DNA of 46,776 bases from an uncultured Clostridia bacterium. Its GTDB lineage: Bacteria > Bacillota > Clostridia > TANB77 > CAG-508. This document shows, piece after piece, positions 34,260 to 44,683 of this stretch. The stretch is from the NCBI GenBank assembly GCA_947627105.1, contig CANQUT010000009.1, forward strand, positions 1 to 46,776, written 5' to 3'. Positions within the stretch are counted from its first letter, which is position 1, and every line of letters starts with the position of its first letter. The position numbers and the translations under genes are program-made. The notes below the pieces were generated by a model. It had not been told where the DNA came from. It ran no database searches and saw nothing but the letters and a program-made list of their open reading frames with translations.

Positions 34260-35207
34260 TTATTCTTCTTCTTTGGCAAAATCTAACCCTAATGAATGTA
34301 ATTTATTAGTTACTTCATCTAAAGATTTTTTACCAAGATTTCTTACTTTCATCATATCAGCTTCTGTTCTATTTGTTAAATCTTCTACTGTAGAGATACT
34401 AGCTCTCTTTAAGCAGTTAAATGATCTAACAGATAATTCTAAGTCTTCAATAGACATTTCAAGAACTTTTTCTTTCTTAGATTCTTCTTTTTCTATCATA
34501 ACTTGAGTATTTTTTGTAGCTTCAGATAAATCTATAAATAATTCTAAATGCCCTGTCATAACTTTTGCAGCTAAGCTTAAGGCTTCATCTGGCTTTAAAG
34601 AACCATTTGTCCAAACTTCAATTGTTAATTTATCATAATCTACCATTTGTCCAACTCTAGTATTTTCTACTGAATAATTAACTTTCTTTACAGGTGTATA
34701 TATAGAATCAATTGGAATTACACCTAAAGCTTGATCTGGCTTTTTGTTCTTTTCTGCATTGTTATAGCCTCTTCCTTTATCTGCAGTTAATTCCATAACT
34801 AAATGTCCACCATCTGAAACTGTTGCAATATGTAAATCTGGGTTTAGAACTTCTATTGTTCCATCTGTAATAATATCTCCTGCTTTTACTTCTCCAGGTC
34901 CTTTAAAATCAACTCTTAATACTTTTTCTTCAATATCATCTTGTTTTAAATTAACACTTTTTAAGTTGATTATAATTTCTGGAACATCTTCTACTACATT
35001 TGGAATTGTAGCAAATTCATGTAATACACCATCAATTTTTACACTTGTAATTGCACTTCCTGGAAGAGAAGATAATAAAATTCTTCTTAATGAATTACCT
35101 ATTGTAATTCCATATCCTCTTTCTAATGGTTCACATACAAATTTTGCATAGTTTTTATCTTCATCCATTTCTAAGCATTTAATATCTGGCTTTTCGAATT
35201 CTATCAT
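34260..35207 (-). CDS. rpoA: RNA polymerase alpha subunit
   Basis: 315 residues. The N-terminal assembly domain ([25 protein letters not shown]) and C-terminal alpha-CTD ([19 protein letters not shown]...) are both present with normal length. The alpha-CTD binds UP elements and regulators. It lies between rpsD and rplQ in the alpha operon; the 198-base gap before it carries small hairpins. Confidence 0.98.
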   Translation of the reverse strand: MIEFEKPDIKCLEMDEDKNYAKFVCEPLERGYGITIGNSLRRILLSSLPGSAITSVKIDGVLHEFATIPNVVEDVPEIIINLKSVNLKQDDIEEKVLRVDFKGPGEVKAGDIITDGTIEVLNPDLHIATVSDGGHLVMELTADKGRGYNNAEKNKKPDQALGVIPIDSIYTPVKKVNYSVENTRVGQMVDYDKLTIEVWTNGSLKPDEALSLAAKVMTGHLELFIDLSEATKNTQVMIEKEESKKEKVLEMSIEDLELSVRSFNCLKRASISTVEDLTNRTEADMMKVRNLGKKSLDEVTNKLHSLGLDFAKEEE

Positions 35208-35227
35208 TTTTTACCTCCTAATTTTTA

Positions 35228-35405
35228 GAAGTTAGAGTTTAGAAGTTATTCCTTACTCTTTTTTCCATTTTATACTCTACTTCATCTTTTATTATTTTAG
35301 AACTAGATTTAAAATTGTGAAAGTTTTACTATTTATTTGCCATAGTAATTTTACTTTAGCTATGTTATAGCATATTTTCATAATCCAATGTCTAATTTTT
35401 AACTT
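35228..35405. repeat. Intergenic inverted repeats between rpsD and rpoA
   Basis: AGAAGTTA near 35228-35250 (two copies) is complementary to TAACTTCT near 35398-35406, and inner segments (GCCATAGTAATTTTAC... with TTTAGCTATG) form further small stems. No ORF. It may be an extended RNA structure separating rpoA from rpsD expression. Confidence 0.45.
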
Positions 35406-36032
35406 CTATTTAGAGTAAAGCTCTACTATTAAATGTTCTTCAACTGGAATATCAACATCTTCTCTTACTGGTAGTCTTACAACTTTACCATTTAAATTTT
35501 GAGCATCTTTTTGTAACCATTCTGGTACTGGTCTTGCTGAATTTTCTTCAACATTTAATTTGATAAAACCATTATCTTTTCTAATTTCTCTAACGCTAAT
35601 TATATCTCCTGCTTTTACTAAGTATGATGGAATATCTACTTTTTTACCATTTACTTCAAATGCGCCGTGTGTAATTAACATTCTTGCTTGTGCTCTTGAA
35701 GCTCCATAACCTAAACGATATACAACATTATCTAATCTTGTTTCTAATATTTGTAGTAATACTTCACCAGTTTTACCACGATTAGCTGATGCCATATCAA
35801 AATATTTTCTAAATTGTTTTTCTCCTACACCATAGAAAGATTTTGTTTTTTGTTTTTCTCTAAGCTGTGTTCCATATTCAGAAAGTTTCTTTCTTTTTTG
35901 ACCATTTTGGCCTGGTGCATAATTTCTTCTAGCAATACTGCATTTATCTGTATAACATCTTGAACCTTTTAAGAACAATTTTTGTCCTTCTCTACGACAA
36001 ATACGGCATTGTTCATCTTTATATCTTGCCAT
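35406..36032 (-). CDS. rpsD: 30S ribosomal protein S4 (zinc-binding type)
   Basis: 208 residues. A 16S rRNA primary binder. The N-terminus keeps four Cys (C9, C12, C26, C31; CRIC ... CYTDKC), the zinc-binding C+ form. An S4 RNA-binding domain lies at about 97-160 ([25 protein letters not shown]). S4 is often an autogenous repressor of its operon. Confidence 0.97.
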   Translation of the reverse strand: MARYKDEQCRICRREGQKLFLKGSRCYTDKCSIARRNYAPGQNGQKRKKLSEYGTQLREKQKTKSFYGVGEKQFRKYFDMASANRGKTGEVLLQILETRLDNVVYRLGYGASRAQARMLITHGAFEVNGKKVDIPSYLVKAGDIISVREIRKDNGFIKLNVEENSARPVPEWLQKDAQNLNGKVVRLPVREDVDIPVEEHLIVELYSK

Positions 36033-36067
36033 TTTTTATTTTCACCTTTCTTTCAATTTTTTTAGTT

Positions 36068-36466
36068 TTATACTCTACGTCTTTTTGGTGGTCTACAACC
36101 ATTATGTGGAATTGGTGTAACATCTTTAATTGAGCTAATTTCTAATCCAGCAGATTGTAATGACCTAATTGCTGCTTCACGACCAGAACCTGGTCCTTTA
36201 ACAAATACTTCAACAGATTTTAATCCATGTTCCATTGCTGCTTTTGCTGCAGTTTCTGCTGCTTCGCCTGCTGCAAATGGAGTGCTTTTTCTTGAACCTT
36301 TAAATCCAAGTTCTCCAGCGCTTGCCCAAGAAATTGTATTTCCTTGAACATCTGTAATTGTAACAATTGTGTTATTAAAACTAGAATGAATATGTGCCAT
36401 TCCTTTATCGATGTTTTTTCTATCTCTTCTTCTAGTTGTTGGTTTTTTAGCTACAGTCTGTGCCAT
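36068..36466 (-). CDS. rpsK: 30S ribosomal protein S11
   Basis: 132 residues, full length, with the conserved core [18 protein letters not shown] and the C-terminal end [13 protein letters not shown]. It binds the platform of the small subunit. Alpha operon order S13-S11-S4 is kept. Confidence 0.98.
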   Translation of the reverse strand: MAQTVAKKPTTRRRDRKNIDKGMAHIHSSFNNTIVTITDVQGNTISWASAGELGFKGSRKSTPFAAGEAAETAAKAAMEHGLKSVEVFVKGPGSGREAAIRSLQSAGLEISSIKDVTPIPHNGCRPPKRRRV

Positions 36467-36487
36467 TTTTACTTACTTCCTCCTTAT

Positions 36488-36856
36488 TTAGTCTTTTTTA
36501 CTTTTGCTAACTAATTTTCTAGGTCCTTTTCTTGTACGAGCATTAGTTTTTGTTCTTTGTCCTCTAACTGGAAGACCTTTTCTATGTCTAATTCCTCTAT
36601 AGCAACCTATTTCTGTTAATCTTTTAATATTTAAAGCAACTTCTCTACGTAAATCTCCTTCAACAGTATAACCTTCCATTGCATTTCTTATTGCTTGTAC
36701 TTGATCATCTGTTAGATCTTTTACTCTAATGTCTGGATTAACTTTTGCTTTTGCTAGAATTTTTTGTGAACTTGCTAAACCAATACCATAAATATAGGTT
36801 AAACCAATTTCTACTCTTTTTTCTCTAGGTAAATCTACTCCTGCTAAACGAGCCAT
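36488..36856 (-). CDS. rpsM: 30S ribosomal protein S13
   Basis: 122 residues from the ATG at 36856 ([14 protein letters not shown]), the family's usual start; an upstream ATG would add six residues over the SD. It ends [16 protein letters not shown] plus a short basic tail. It sits in the head of the 30S subunit and contacts tRNA. Confidence 0.97.
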   Translation of the reverse strand: MARLAGVDLPREKRVEIGLTYIYGIGLASSQKILAKAKVNPDIRVKDLTDDQVQAIRNAMEGYTVEGDLRREVALNIKRLTEIGCYRGIRHRKGLPVRGQRTKTNARTRKGPRKLVSKSKKD

Positions 36857-36920
36857 TTTTCTTTGCACCTCCATAGTTTTTTTATTTTGCTATTGTTTTT
36901 ATTTGATATTTTATTTTTTT

Positions 36921-36989
36921 GCCTATATTATTGGTGAAATGCATTGACTATTAATTTAAATTAAAAGCCAATCAATAATATTTTTAGGC
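36921..36989. repeat. Long hairpin between rpmJ and rpsM (first)
   Basis: GCCTATATTATTGG at the left pairs with CCAATCAATAATAT...TAGGC at the right, around an AT-rich 32-base loop. It lies within the ribosomal operon between rpmJ and rpsM. Confidence 0.6.
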
Positions 36990-37000
36990 ATATATATATA

Positions 37001-37072
37001 AACACAAACCAAAATTTATAAGGTAAAATTTAAAATAATTTAACCTTACAGCCGCTTTTTAAGATTTGTGTT
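37001..37072. repeat. Long hairpin between rpmJ and rpsM (second)
   Basis: AACACAAA (37001-37008) pairs with TTTGTGTT (37065-37072), with an inner stem AAGGT/ACCTT (37020-37024 with 37043-37047) and an A/T-rich apex. It lies directly after the rpmJ stop. Confidence 0.6.
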
Positions 37073-37085
37073 ATATTCTAATTTT

Positions 37086-37199
37086 TTATCCTTGTCTTTG
37101 TTTATGTTTAGGATTTTCGCATATTACTCTAATGACACCTTTTCTTTTGATAACTTTGCATTTTTCGCACATAGGTTTTACTGATGGTCTTACTTTCAT
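37086..37199 (-). CDS. rpmJ: 50S ribosomal protein L36
   Basis: 37 residues ([20 protein letters not shown]...), complete from the ATG at 37199 to the TAA at 37086-37088. It keeps the zinc ligands (CEKC, then a later Cys and His), i.e. the C+ form. It lies between infA and rpsM as in most Firmicutes. Confidence 0.97.
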   Translation of the reverse strand: MKVRPSVKPMCEKCKVIKRKGVIRVICENPKHKQRQG

Positions 37200-37311
37200 T
37201 TTTTTCACCTCTTCTATATTTTGCTTATTTAATAATAAACTATTATTAAGTTTGTTTTTCTATATATTATATTTTTAGAAATTATATTTTCTAAAAATAG
37301 GGTTAACTATA

Positions 37312-37530
37312 TTATTTAGCTCTCCATGTAATACGACCTTTAGTTAAGTCATATGGTGATAATTCAACTTTTACTTTATCTCCTGGAAGAATTTTTATAT
37401 AATTCATTCTTAACTTTCCAGAAATATGAGCTAAAATTTGATGTCCATTTTCTAATTCTACTTTAAAATTTGTATTTGGTAAAGCTTCTACAACTGTACC
37501 TTCAACTTCTATAACATCCTCTTTTGACAT
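37312..37530 (-). CDS. infA: Translation initiation factor IF-1
   Basis: 72 residues with the S1-like OB fold ([33 protein letters not shown]), full length. It occupies the A site during initiation. It is placed between map and rpmJ. Confidence 0.98.
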   Translation of the reverse strand: MSKEDVIEVEGTVVEALPNTNFKVELENGHQILAHISGKLRMNYIKILPGDKVKVELSPYDLTKGRITWRAK

Positions 37531-37644
37531 GTATTTTTAGTATGTTAGTAAAACTAACATATCTCCTTTCTTTTACCCTTTTTTCAATATTAAAAGTTTA
37601 TTTTTGCAATATAAACGCATTATCTTATATAGTATACTGCAAAT

Positions 37645-38415
37645 TTACAATAATGTCAATATCTCTGGCTGTTTTTCTGTAATTAAAATTGTATTTTCAT
37701 AATGAGCAGCAAGTGAACCATCTTCTGTTACAATTGTCCAACCGTCATCTAATACGCATATATCTTGTCCTCCAGCCATTACCATAGGTTCTACTGCAAG
37801 TGTCATGCCTGGCTGAATTCTTAAACCTCTTCCTGCCTTTCCATAGTTTGGAATGCCTGGATCTTCATGCATTTCTTCTCCTATGCCATGACCTTGAAAT
37901 TCTTTTACCACTTTATAACCATTTTTTTCAACGAACTCCCCAATAGTATGAGAAATATCTCCTATACGATTTCCTTTAACAGCTTGAGAAATTCCCTCAA
38001 AAAAAGCTTGTTTTGTGATATCTACCAATCTTTGCTTTTCTGGTGTAGATTTTCCAACTATGTAAGTTCTAGCGGCATCTCCATGAAATCCATTTTTATA
38101 AACTACTAAATCTATGCTAACTACATCACCATCTTGTATTATTCTTCTATCTGATGGAATTCCATGAATTATCTCATCATTTATTGAAACACATAAAGTA
38201 GCTGGAAAAGGTGGTATTCCCTTTTCTCCACTTGGGTAACCTTTTTGTGCTGGAATGCCACCATGCTCTTTAATAATTTTTTCTGCAAAATGGTCTAAGT
38301 CCATTGTAGTAATTCCTGGTTTAATATATTTTTCTATTTCTTCATAAACTAAAGCAGTAATTTTACATGCTTCTCTCATTTTTTCTATTTCTTTTTGTGA
38401 TTTTATTGTTACCAT
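37645..38415 (-). CDS. map: Methionine aminopeptidase type I
   Basis: 256 residues. It removes N-terminal Met. The metal ligands can be seen as the Asp of DGDVVSIDLVV and HGDAARTY, the His of GHGIGEEMHEDPGIPN, and the Glu of AVEPMV and HYENTILIT. It has normal length without an N-terminal zinc extension. It follows adk in the operon, separated by a hairpin-rich 179-base gap. Confidence 0.97.
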   Translation of the reverse strand: MVTIKSQKEIEKMREACKITALVYEEIEKYIKPGITTMDLDHFAEKIIKEHGGIPAQKGYPSGEKGIPPFPATLCVSINDEIIHGIPSDRRIIQDGDVVSIDLVVYKNGFHGDAARTYIVGKSTPEKQRLVDITKQAFFEGISQAVKGNRIGDISHTIGEFVEKNGYKVVKEFQGHGIGEEMHEDPGIPNYGKAGRGLRIQPGMTLAVEPMVMAGGQDICVLDDGWTIVTEDGSLAAHYENTILITEKQPEILTLL

Positions 38416-38448
38416 TTTTTATTTTTAACTCCAATTTAAAATTAATAA

Positions 38449-38493
38449 GAACCCTACCCATCATTACAAGCAAAGATTGTCAGTGGGTGTTCT
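38449..38493. repeat. Imperfect hairpin between adk and map
   Basis: AGAAC..TACCCA (38449-38460) pairs with TGGGT.GTTCT (38484-38493) around a 23-base loop. It lies in the gap before map. Confidence 0.45.
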
Positions 38494-38557
38494 AGTAACC
38501 TTAGTATTTCGCAATAATACATTAAGTTTATTTAAGAAAAGTTATTTGTTTGACCTG

Positions 38558-38600
38558 TCCCTAATTCCCCAAAAGGGGAAAAAGGGACTGTCCCCTATTT
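38558..38600. repeat. Nested GC-rich hairpins directly after adk
   Basis: TTCCCC/GGGGAA (38565-38570 with 38575-38580, AAAA loop) is enclosed by TCCCT/AGGGA, next to GGGACTGTCCC, a 5-bp palindrome about one base. The adk stop codon lies inside the repeat. These G/C runs contrast with the AT-rich surroundings. The minus-strand motif GGGACAG occurs twice, which looks like a dispersed repeat. Confidence 0.65.
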
Positions 38601-39248
38601 TAAAATTTCATCTACAGCTTGCTCTGAAGCGTTGTCTGCTGTAGGATCTTCTGGCATTATAGATACTAAAACATTTTTCTCTTTGTAATATGTAATTAAA
38701 TCTTGTACATTTTTTCTATATACTTCTAATCTGTTTTTAATTGCTTCTGCATTATCATCTGTTCTAGTAACTAATTTAGCGCCACAAATATCGCAAATTC
38801 CTGGAACTTTTGATGGTTTATATTTTGTATTATAAATTGCTCCACATTCTTTATTAGAACATGTAGCTCTATTTAAAATTCTATCTATAATAACTTGATC
38901 TGGAACTATTAACTCTGGCACTTTATCAACTTTTTTTCCTTGTTTTTCTAGAATTTCATCTAGTGCTTCTGCTTGAGCTTTTGTTCTTGGAAAGCCATCT
39001 AGTATAACACCATTTTTTGTATCATCCCATGTTAGTCTATCTTTAACAATGTTAATAGTTAATTCATCTGGAACAAGCTCTCCTTTTGATATATAACTAT
39101 CTGCAAGTTTACCAAGTTCTGTTCCCTTTTTTATTTGCTCTCTAAACATATCTCCTGTTGAAATATGTGGAATATTAAGTCTTTTTGCAAGTATTTTTGC
39201 TGTTGTACCTTTTCCACTTCCAGGAGCTCCTAACATAACAATATACAT
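38595..39248 (-). CDS. adk: Adenylate kinase, long form with Cys4 LID
   Basis: 217 residues. It interconverts AMP + ATP and 2 ADP. The P-loop GAPGSGKGT is at residues 7-15 and the AMP-site region is DGFPRTKAQAEAL. The LID carries four Cys (CSNKEC ... CDIC), a zinc-type lid; the first pair has a four-residue spacing instead of two. It lies between secY and map as in many Firmicutes. Confidence 0.97.
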   Translation of the reverse strand: MYIVMLGAPGSGKGTTAKILAKRLNIPHISTGDMFREQIKKGTELGKLADSYISKGELVPDELTINIVKDRLTWDDTKNGVILDGFPRTKAQAEALDEILEKQGKKVDKVPELIVPDQVIIDRILNRATCSNKECGAIYNTKYKPSKVPGICDICGAKLVTRTDDNAEAIKNRLEVYRKNVQDLITYYKEKNVLVSIMPEDPTADNASEQAVDEILK

Positions 39249-39332
39249 AGCTTTTGTTCTCCTTTTTTACGCAGTTTGGACGAACTAGAAAATATATACT
39301 AGCCCGCCCTCTTCTGCATATATATAATATTA

Positions 39333-39460
39333 TAGTTTGGAAAAGAATTTGTATTTGGCTAGGCAGAAATGCTTTGAAAGGCAAGGGCGCATACGCTTTG
39401 TATGTAACCCAAGTTTCAAAGTATTTCTAACAACGCCAAATGCAATTATTTTTCAAACTA
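39333..39460. repeat. Long imperfect inverted repeat between secY and adk
   Basis: About 50-base arms: TAGTTTGGAAAA...TATTTGGC...GAAATGCTTTGAAA pairs with the end reading TTTCAAAG.ATTTC...GCCAAAT...CAAACTA. The apex GGGCGCATACG...GTATGTAACCC can form a further stem. No ORF. It resembles the elements at 25896 and 31161 in layout but not in sequence. Confidence 0.7.
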
Positions 39461-39463
39461 ATT

Positions 39464-40789
39464 TTAGTCTAAGAAACCTTTGTAGTGTCTCATAACAAGT
39501 AAAGATTCTAATTGTTGTACCATTTCTAATGCAACACCTACTACGATTAAGATAGATGTACCACCGAATGCTAAGTTTACATTTGGAATAAATCTAACTA
39601 GCATTGGAAGTATTGCAATAATTGCTAAGAATAATCCACCAAACCATAATAGTTTTGACATAACTGATGATAAATAATCAGTTGTTGGTTTTCCTGCTCT
39701 TATTCCTGGTATAAATCCACCATTTTTCTTAATGTTGTTTGATACTTCTGCTGGATTGAATGTAGCATATGTATAGAAAAATGTAAATGCTAATATTAAT
39801 AGTAAATATACAATTGCATTTGCTATAGTATATCCTACTGGTACAGCAGATGATGATGTAGCAATAGAAAATTTATAAATTACTGACCAAAACCCAGTTT
39901 CTGCTGCTATATTTGGTATAAATATTTGAATAATCATTGCTGGAAATGTCATAAATGAAGAAGCAAAGATAATTGGCATAACACCAGCCATTGCTAGCTT
40001 AAGTGGAATATGCGTATTTTGTGCTCCTACCATTTTTCTTCCAACTACTCTTTTTGCATATTGTACAGGAATTCTTCTTTCTGCTTCTTGTACAAATATA
40101 ACACCCATTATTAAAATTATAGCTCCTATAATAATTCCAATAGCAGTTAATAAACCTGTTGTACTAAATGTTCCTGTTCCAAATATTAGGTTCCAAATTA
40201 ATGTAACTGCACTTGGAAGTCCTGAAATGATACCTACAAATATAATTACAGAGATACCATTTCCAATTCCTTTATCTGTAATTTGTTCTCCAAGCCACAT
40301 CAAAAGTGATGTTCCTGCTATTAAAGAAATAACTACTAAAAATCCTGTTAAAAAGCTATCTCTAACGAATATTCCAGAAGATTTATAAGATAAATATAGT
40401 CCTGTACCTTCTATTAAAGCAAGTACTATTGTTAATAATTTAGTATAACGATTTATCTTATTAGTTCCTTCTTCTCCTCCTTCTTTCATTATTCTTTCTA
40501 AAGAAGGAATTACAAATCCTAATAATTGAATTACAATAGATGCTGTAATATATGGTGTAATTGTCATAGCAAATATAGAAAATCTAGAAAATGCCCCACC
40601 TGAGATTAGGTTAATTAATCCTGATAATCCATTATTTGCTCCTGACATTGCTTCGTTTAAAGCAACTGTATCAACACCTGGTATTGTTATAAAACATCCT
40701 AATCTAAAAAGTACTATTAAAAGTAATGTATATAAAATCCTTTTTCTAACATCTGGTGTTTTAAATGCATTTATAATTGTCTTAAACAT
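39464..40789 (-). CDS. secY: Preprotein translocase subunit SecY
   Basis: 441 residues with ten TM helices, the protein-conducting channel. Family motifs are PGVDTVALNE near the N-terminus, GIGNGISVIIFVGII in the middle and the cytoplasmic loop QEAERRIPVQYAKR. The start overlaps the rplO stop by one base. Confidence 0.98.
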   Translation of the reverse strand: MFKTIINAFKTPDVRKRILYTLLLIVLFRLGCFITIPGVDTVALNEAMSGANNGLSGLINLISGGAFSRFSIFAMTITPYITASIVIQLLGFVIPSLERIMKEGGEEGTNKINRYTKLLTIVLALIEGTGLYLSYKSSGIFVRDSFLTGFLVVISLIAGTSLLMWLGEQITDKGIGNGISVIIFVGIISGLPSAVTLIWNLIFGTGTFSTTGLLTAIGIIIGAIILIMGVIFVQEAERRIPVQYAKRVVGRKMVGAQNTHIPLKLAMAGVMPIIFASSFMTFPAMIIQIFIPNIAAETGFWSVIYKFSIATSSSAVPVGYTIANAIVYLLLILAFTFFYTYATFNPAEVSNNIKKNGGFIPGIRAGKPTTDYLSSVMSKLLWFGGLFLAIIAILPMLVRFIPNVNLAFGGTSILIVVGVALEMVQQLESLLVMRHYKGFLD

Positions 40790-41223
40790 TAAATCACCTC
40801 GGCCTTTCCACCTAAAGCTTCAATTTTTTCTTGTGCAGCTTTAGTAAATTTTACAGCCTTAACATTAACTTTTTTATCTAATTTACCTGTTGCAATAACA
40901 ACAATACCGTCATTAACTTTACGAATGATTCCGTCTTTTACTAAACTTTCAGCAGTAACATCTTCTGTGGTTGCTTTGTTTAGCATTGTTAATGTTACTT
41001 CCGTATAATTTTTAGCATAAATATTGTTAAATCCTCTTTTTGGTAATCTTCTATATAAAGGAGTTTGACCACCTTCGAATCCACGTCTTACTCCTCCACC
41101 GCTTCTTGCTTTTTGTCCTTTATGTCCTCTTCCAGAAGTTTTTCCAAGACCTGAACCAACTCCACGACCAACTCTTGTTCTTGTTTTTGTTTTTTGTGCT
41201 GGTTTTAATTCGTCTAATTTCAT
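40789..41223 (-). CDS. rplO: 50S ribosomal protein L15
   Basis: 144 residues, full length, with the Gly/Arg-rich N-terminus ([19 protein letters not shown]). It overlaps secY by one base. rpmD should lie between it and rpsE but is absent; only 72 bases separate rplO and rpsE. Confidence 0.98.
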   Translation of the reverse strand: MKLDELKPAQKTKTRTRVGRGVGSGLGKTSGRGHKGQKARSGGGVRRGFEGGQTPLYRRLPKRGFNNIYAKNYTEVTLTMLNKATTEDVTAESLVKDGIIRKVNDGIVVIATGKLDKKVNVKAVKFTKAAQEKIEALGGKAEVI

Positions 41224-41295
41224 TTATGCGTACACCTCCTATTTTTATTTATTAATAGATTGTTTATTTTTATATTTTACTTATATCTAGAAAAA

Positions 41296-41787
41296 TTATA
41301 AAATGTCTTCTACTGCTTTTCCTCTTTTTCTAGCTACTTGTTCTATTGTTTGCATACTTTTTAATCCTTCTATTGTAGCATATACTACGTTTCTAGGATT
41401 ACTTGTTCCAATTACTTTTGTTCTAATATCTCTATAACCTGCAAGCTCTAATACTGGTCTTACACTACCACCAGCAATAACTCCAGTACCTTCTTGAGCT
41501 GGTTTTAACATAACTCTTGCACTTCCAAATATTCCTACATATTCATGAGGAATTGTTGTACCTACTATTGGAACTGTTATTAAATTCTTTTTAGCTTCTT
41601 CAATAGCTTTTTTAATAGCATCTGGAACCTCTGCTGCTTTACCATTTCCTACACCTATATGTCCATTTTCATCACCTACAACAACAACAGCACTAAATCT
41701 AAAGGTTCTACCACCTTTTACAACTTTTGCTACTCTGTTAATTGCAACTACTTTTTCTTTTAATTCTGATGTATTTTCTGATTGCAC
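41296..41787 (-). CDS. rpsE: 30S ribosomal protein S5
   Basis: 163 residues with the double-stranded RNA-binding fold N-terminus ([24 protein letters not shown]) and the [18 protein letters not shown] motif. It is part of the decoding fidelity region. Normal position after rplR. Confidence 0.98.
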   Translation of the reverse strand: MQSENTSELKEKVVAINRVAKVVKGGRTFRFSAVVVVGDENGHIGVGNGKAAEVPDAIKKAIEEAKKNLITVPIVGTTIPHEYVGIFGSARVMLKPAQEGTGVIAGGSVRPVLELAGYRDIRTKVIGTSNPRNVVYATIEGLKSMQTIEQVARKRGKAVEDIL

Positions 41788-41805
41788 TTTATTTTTCCCT
41801 CCTTT

Positions 41806-42165
41806 TTAGAATTGTAATCCGCCTTCTCTTGCAGATTCAGCTAATTGTTTTACTACACCATGATAAATGTAGCCACCTCTATCAAAAACAACTTCTTTAA
41901 TATTTTTTTCTAAAGCTTTTTTAGCAATTAAAATTCCTACTTCTTTAGCAGCTTCTTTATTAGCATGTTTTGTTTTTACTTCTTTATCTAATGTAGAAGC
42001 TTGAACTAAAGTATTTCCATTTACGTCATCTATTACTTGAACATAAAGATTGCTATTGCTTCTAAATACACATAATCTTGGACGAGATTCTGTACCAAAA
42101 ACTTTATTACGTACTCTTGCATGTCTTCTTGTTCTTTCTTCTTTTCTGTCTATTTTCTTAATCAT
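41806..42165 (-). CDS. rplR: 50S ribosomal protein L18
   Basis: 119 residues, a 5S rRNA binder. [20 protein letters not shown] and the C-terminal [23 protein letters not shown] are typical. Confidence 0.98.
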   Translation of the reverse strand: MIKKIDRKEERTRRHARVRNKVFGTESRPRLCVFRSNSNLYVQVIDDVNGNTLVQASTLDKEVKTKHANKEAAKEVGILIAKKALEKNIKEVVFDRGGYIYHGVVKQLAESAREGGLQF

Positions 42166-42204
42166 TTTTTGCTCCTTTCTACTAATGTAACAGCATTAGT
42201 AATT

Positions 42205-42744
42205 TTATTTCTTGCCTGATTTACCTTCCTTACGTCTAATATGCTCTGTAGCATATTTAATACCTTTTCCTCTATATACTTCTGGTGGTCTTTTTGTTCT
42301 TACAACTGCTGCTGTTTGACCAACTAATTCTTTATCTACACCTCTTACAGTTATATGGTTTGCGTCTGCTAAATCAAATGTAATTCCTTCTGGTGGTGTA
42401 ATTTCAACTGGATGAGAATATCCTAAGTTTAATACTAAAACATTTCCTTTTTTCTGTGCTCTATAACCAACACCATTTACTTCAAGTTCTACTTTAAATT
42501 CATGAACAACTCCTTCAATCATGTTATTAATTAAAGTTCTTGTTAATCCATGTAGGCTTTTATTTATTGTTTCATCGTTTGGTCTTGTTACAGTAACAGT
42601 ATTTCCTTCTACATTTACTTTCATATTTTTATGAAAGTCTCTTTCTAATGTTCCTTTTGGACCTTTTACAGTAATGTGATTTTCATTAACATTAACTTCT
42701 ACACCTTCTGGTACTGTAATAGGTTTATTTCCTATTCTTGACAT
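42205..42744 (-). CDS. rplF: 50S ribosomal protein L6
   Basis: 179 residues, the usual two-domain L6 with C-terminal PPEVYRGKGIKY. It lies near the factor-binding site of the 50S subunit. Confidence 0.98.
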   Translation of the reverse strand: MSRIGNKPITVPEGVEVNVNENHITVKGPKGTLERDFHKNMKVNVEGNTVTVTRPNDETINKSLHGLTRTLINNMIEGVVHEFKVELEVNGVGYRAQKKGNVLVLNLGYSHPVEITPPEGITFDLADANHITVRGVDKELVGQTAAVVRTKRPPEVYRGKGIKYATEHIRRKEGKSGKK

Positions 42745-42762
42745 TTATATACTTCCTCCTTC

Positions 42763-43161
42763 CTACCAAATATACGCTATAACTTCTCCACCTAGTCCTT
42801 CAGCTCTTGCGTCTTTGTCTGTTTTAATTCCTTTTGAAGTAGAAATTAAAGCAATACCTAAACCATTTAGAACTTGTGGTAATTCGTCTTTAGATGAATA
42901 TACTCTTAATCCTGGTTTACTAATTCTTTTTAAACCATCAATTACTCTATTTCCTTTTTCATCATATTTTAATGTAATACGAATTACACCTTGACTATTA
43001 TCATTAATTTCTTCATATGCAGCAATGTAACCTTCTTTAAATAAAATATCTGCTATTGATTTTTTCATGTTAGAACTAGGTACATCTACTGTTTTATGTT
43101 TTTGACTATTTGCATTTCTAATTCTTGTTAGCATATCTGCAATTGGGTCAGTTGTGTTCAT
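42763..43161 (-). CDS. rpsH: 30S ribosomal protein S8
   Basis: 132 residues, a 16S rRNA binder. [18 protein letters not shown] at the start and [23 protein letters not shown] at the end are typical. S8 often represses the spc operon in other bacteria. Confidence 0.98.
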   Translation of the reverse strand: MNTTDPIADMLTRIRNANSQKHKTVDVPSSNMKKSIADILFKEGYIAAYEEINDNSQGVIRITLKYDEKGNRVIDGLKRISKPGLRVYSSKDELPQVLNGLGIALISTSKGIKTDKDARAEGLGGEVIAYIW

Positions 43162-43179
43162 TAATTTTTCCCTCCTTTT

Positions 43180-43365
43180 TTACCAGCTTGCTTTTTTAAC
43201 TCCTGGAATTTCTCCCTTATGAGCTAATTCTCTAAAACAAACACGGCAAATTCCATATTTTCTAATATAAGCATGTGGTCTTCCACATATTTTACAACGA
43301 TTATATTCTCTTGTTTTGTATTTTTGTTCTCTTTGTTGTTTTACTTTTAAAGACTTCTTAGCCAT
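43180..43365 (-). CDS. rpsN: 30S ribosomal protein S14, zinc type (type Z)
   Basis: 61 residues, the short form with an intact Cys4 site: CKIC, 12 residues, CRVC. This zinc-type S14 in the spc operon is the usual arrangement in Firmicutes. Confidence 0.98.
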   Translation of the reverse strand: MAKKSLKVKQQREQKYKTREYNRCKICGRPHAYIRKYGICRVCFRELAHKGEIPGVKKASW

Positions 43366-43395
43366 GAATTTCTCCTTTCTTACATTTACTACATA

Positions 43396-43935
43396 CTAGT
43401 TTTGGAATGGCATTCCTAATAAAGAAAGTAATTCTCTTGCTTCTTCATCTGTCTTAGCAGTAGTAACAAATATAATATCCATACCTCTAATTTTATCAAT
43501 TTTATCATATTCAATTTCAGGGAAAATTAATTGTTCTTTAACACCCATTGAATAATTTCCTCTTCCATCAAATGAATTATTAGATACTCCTCTAAAATCT
43601 CTAACTCTTGGTAATGCTACATTAAATAGTTTGTATGCAAAATCATACATTTTTCCACTTCTTAATGTAACTTTACATCCAATATTAACACCTTCTCTAA
43701 TTTTGAAAGCTGCTATAGCTTTTTTTGCCTTTGTTACTATTGGTTTTTGACCTGTAATAATGCTTAAATCATTAATTGTATTATCTAATGCCTTTGGATT
43801 GTCTTTCATATCTCCTAAACCAACATTTATAACTATTTTTTCTAGTTTTGGAACTTCCATAATTGATTTATAGTTAAACTTTTTAATTAATGCTGGTACA
43901 ACTTCTTTTTGATATTGTTCTTTTAATATTTCCAT
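43396..43935 (-). CDS. rplE: 50S ribosomal protein L5
   Basis: 179 residues, a 5S rRNA binder and central protuberance protein. The motif [18 protein letters not shown] and the region [20 protein letters not shown] are typical. Full length. Confidence 0.98.
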   Translation of the reverse strand: MEILKEQYQKEVVPALIKKFNYKSIMEVPKLEKIVINVGLGDMKDNPKALDNTINDLSIITGQKPIVTKAKKAIAAFKIREGVNIGCKVTLRSGKMYDFAYKLFNVALPRVRDFRGVSNNSFDGRGNYSMGVKEQLIFPEIEYDKIDKIRGMDIIFVTTAKTDEEARELLSLLGMPFQN

Positions 43936-43957
43936 AAGTCTTTTTTAGACCTCCTTC

Positions 43958-44266
43958 CTATTTTAGTTTATTTCCACATTTTTTACAAACACGTACTTTT
44001 GTATCTCCTTCAACTAAATAACCAATTCTTGTAGGTTTACCGCATTTTGGACATACAACATTTACTTTACTACTATGTATGCTACATTCTACTGGAATAA
44101 TTCCGCCTTCTTCACCTTGTTTTCTAGGTTTAACATGTTTTTTACGAACATTAACACCTTTTACAATTACTTTTTGTGTTTTAGGAATTATTTCTAATAC
44201 TTCTCCTGTTTTTCCTTTATCATTTCCTGATAAAACTTTAACAGTGTCTCCTTTTTTTATTTTCAT
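43958..44266 (-). CDS. rplX: 50S ribosomal protein L24 with Cys4 C-terminus
   Basis: 102 residues. A KOW motif lies at the N-terminus (KGDTVKVLSGNDKGKTGEVL). The C-terminus carries two CxxC pairs (CPKC ... CKKC) that could hold zinc. L24 starts 50S assembly. Confidence 0.98.
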   Translation of the reverse strand: MKIKKGDTVKVLSGNDKGKTGEVLEIIPKTQKVIVKGVNVRKKHVKPRKQGEEGGIIPVECSIHSSKVNVVCPKCGKPTRIGYLVEGDTKVRVCKKCGNKLK

Positions 44267-44314
44267 TTTCTATTTTCACCTCTTCTTTTCTTAGTTATGA
44301 GCCAGTTTGATATT

Positions 44315-44683
44315 TTATAGAACTTCTGGAGCTAATGATAAAATTTTCATATATTCTCCATCTCTTAATTCTCTAGCTACTGGTCCAAATATACGAGTTC
44401 CTCTTGGTGTTTTATCATCTTTTATAATAACTGCTGCATTTTCATCAAATCTTAAATAAGAACCATCTGCTCTTCTAATTGGCTTCTTTGTTCTTACTAC
44501 AACGGCTTTTACAACATCACCTTTTTTAACAACGCCACCTGGTGTAGCTGTTTTAACAGAAGCAACTATGATATCTCCAATGCCGGCATATTTTCTATAT
44601 GATCCGCCTAAGCATCTAATACACATAATTTCTTTTGCACCAGTATTATCAGCAACTTTTAAGATACTTTGTTGTTGTACCAT
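44315..44683 (-). CDS. rplN: 50S ribosomal protein L14
   Basis: 122 residues, full length ([20 protein letters not shown]... to [11 protein letters not shown]). It contacts L19 and the 30S subunit in bridge regions. Confidence 0.98.
   Translation of the reverse strand: MVQQQSILKVADNTGAKEIMCIRCLGGSYRKYAGIGDIIVASVKTATPGGVVKKGDVVKAVVVRTKKPIRRADGSYLRFDENAAVIIKDDKTPRGTRIFGPVARELRDGEYMKILSLAPEVL

Noticed and set aside
38558..38600. CRISPR-like or rho-independent terminator only
   Set aside because: It has stacked palindromes and overlaps the adk stop codon, with no clean stem plus T-run; better described as a repeat element.
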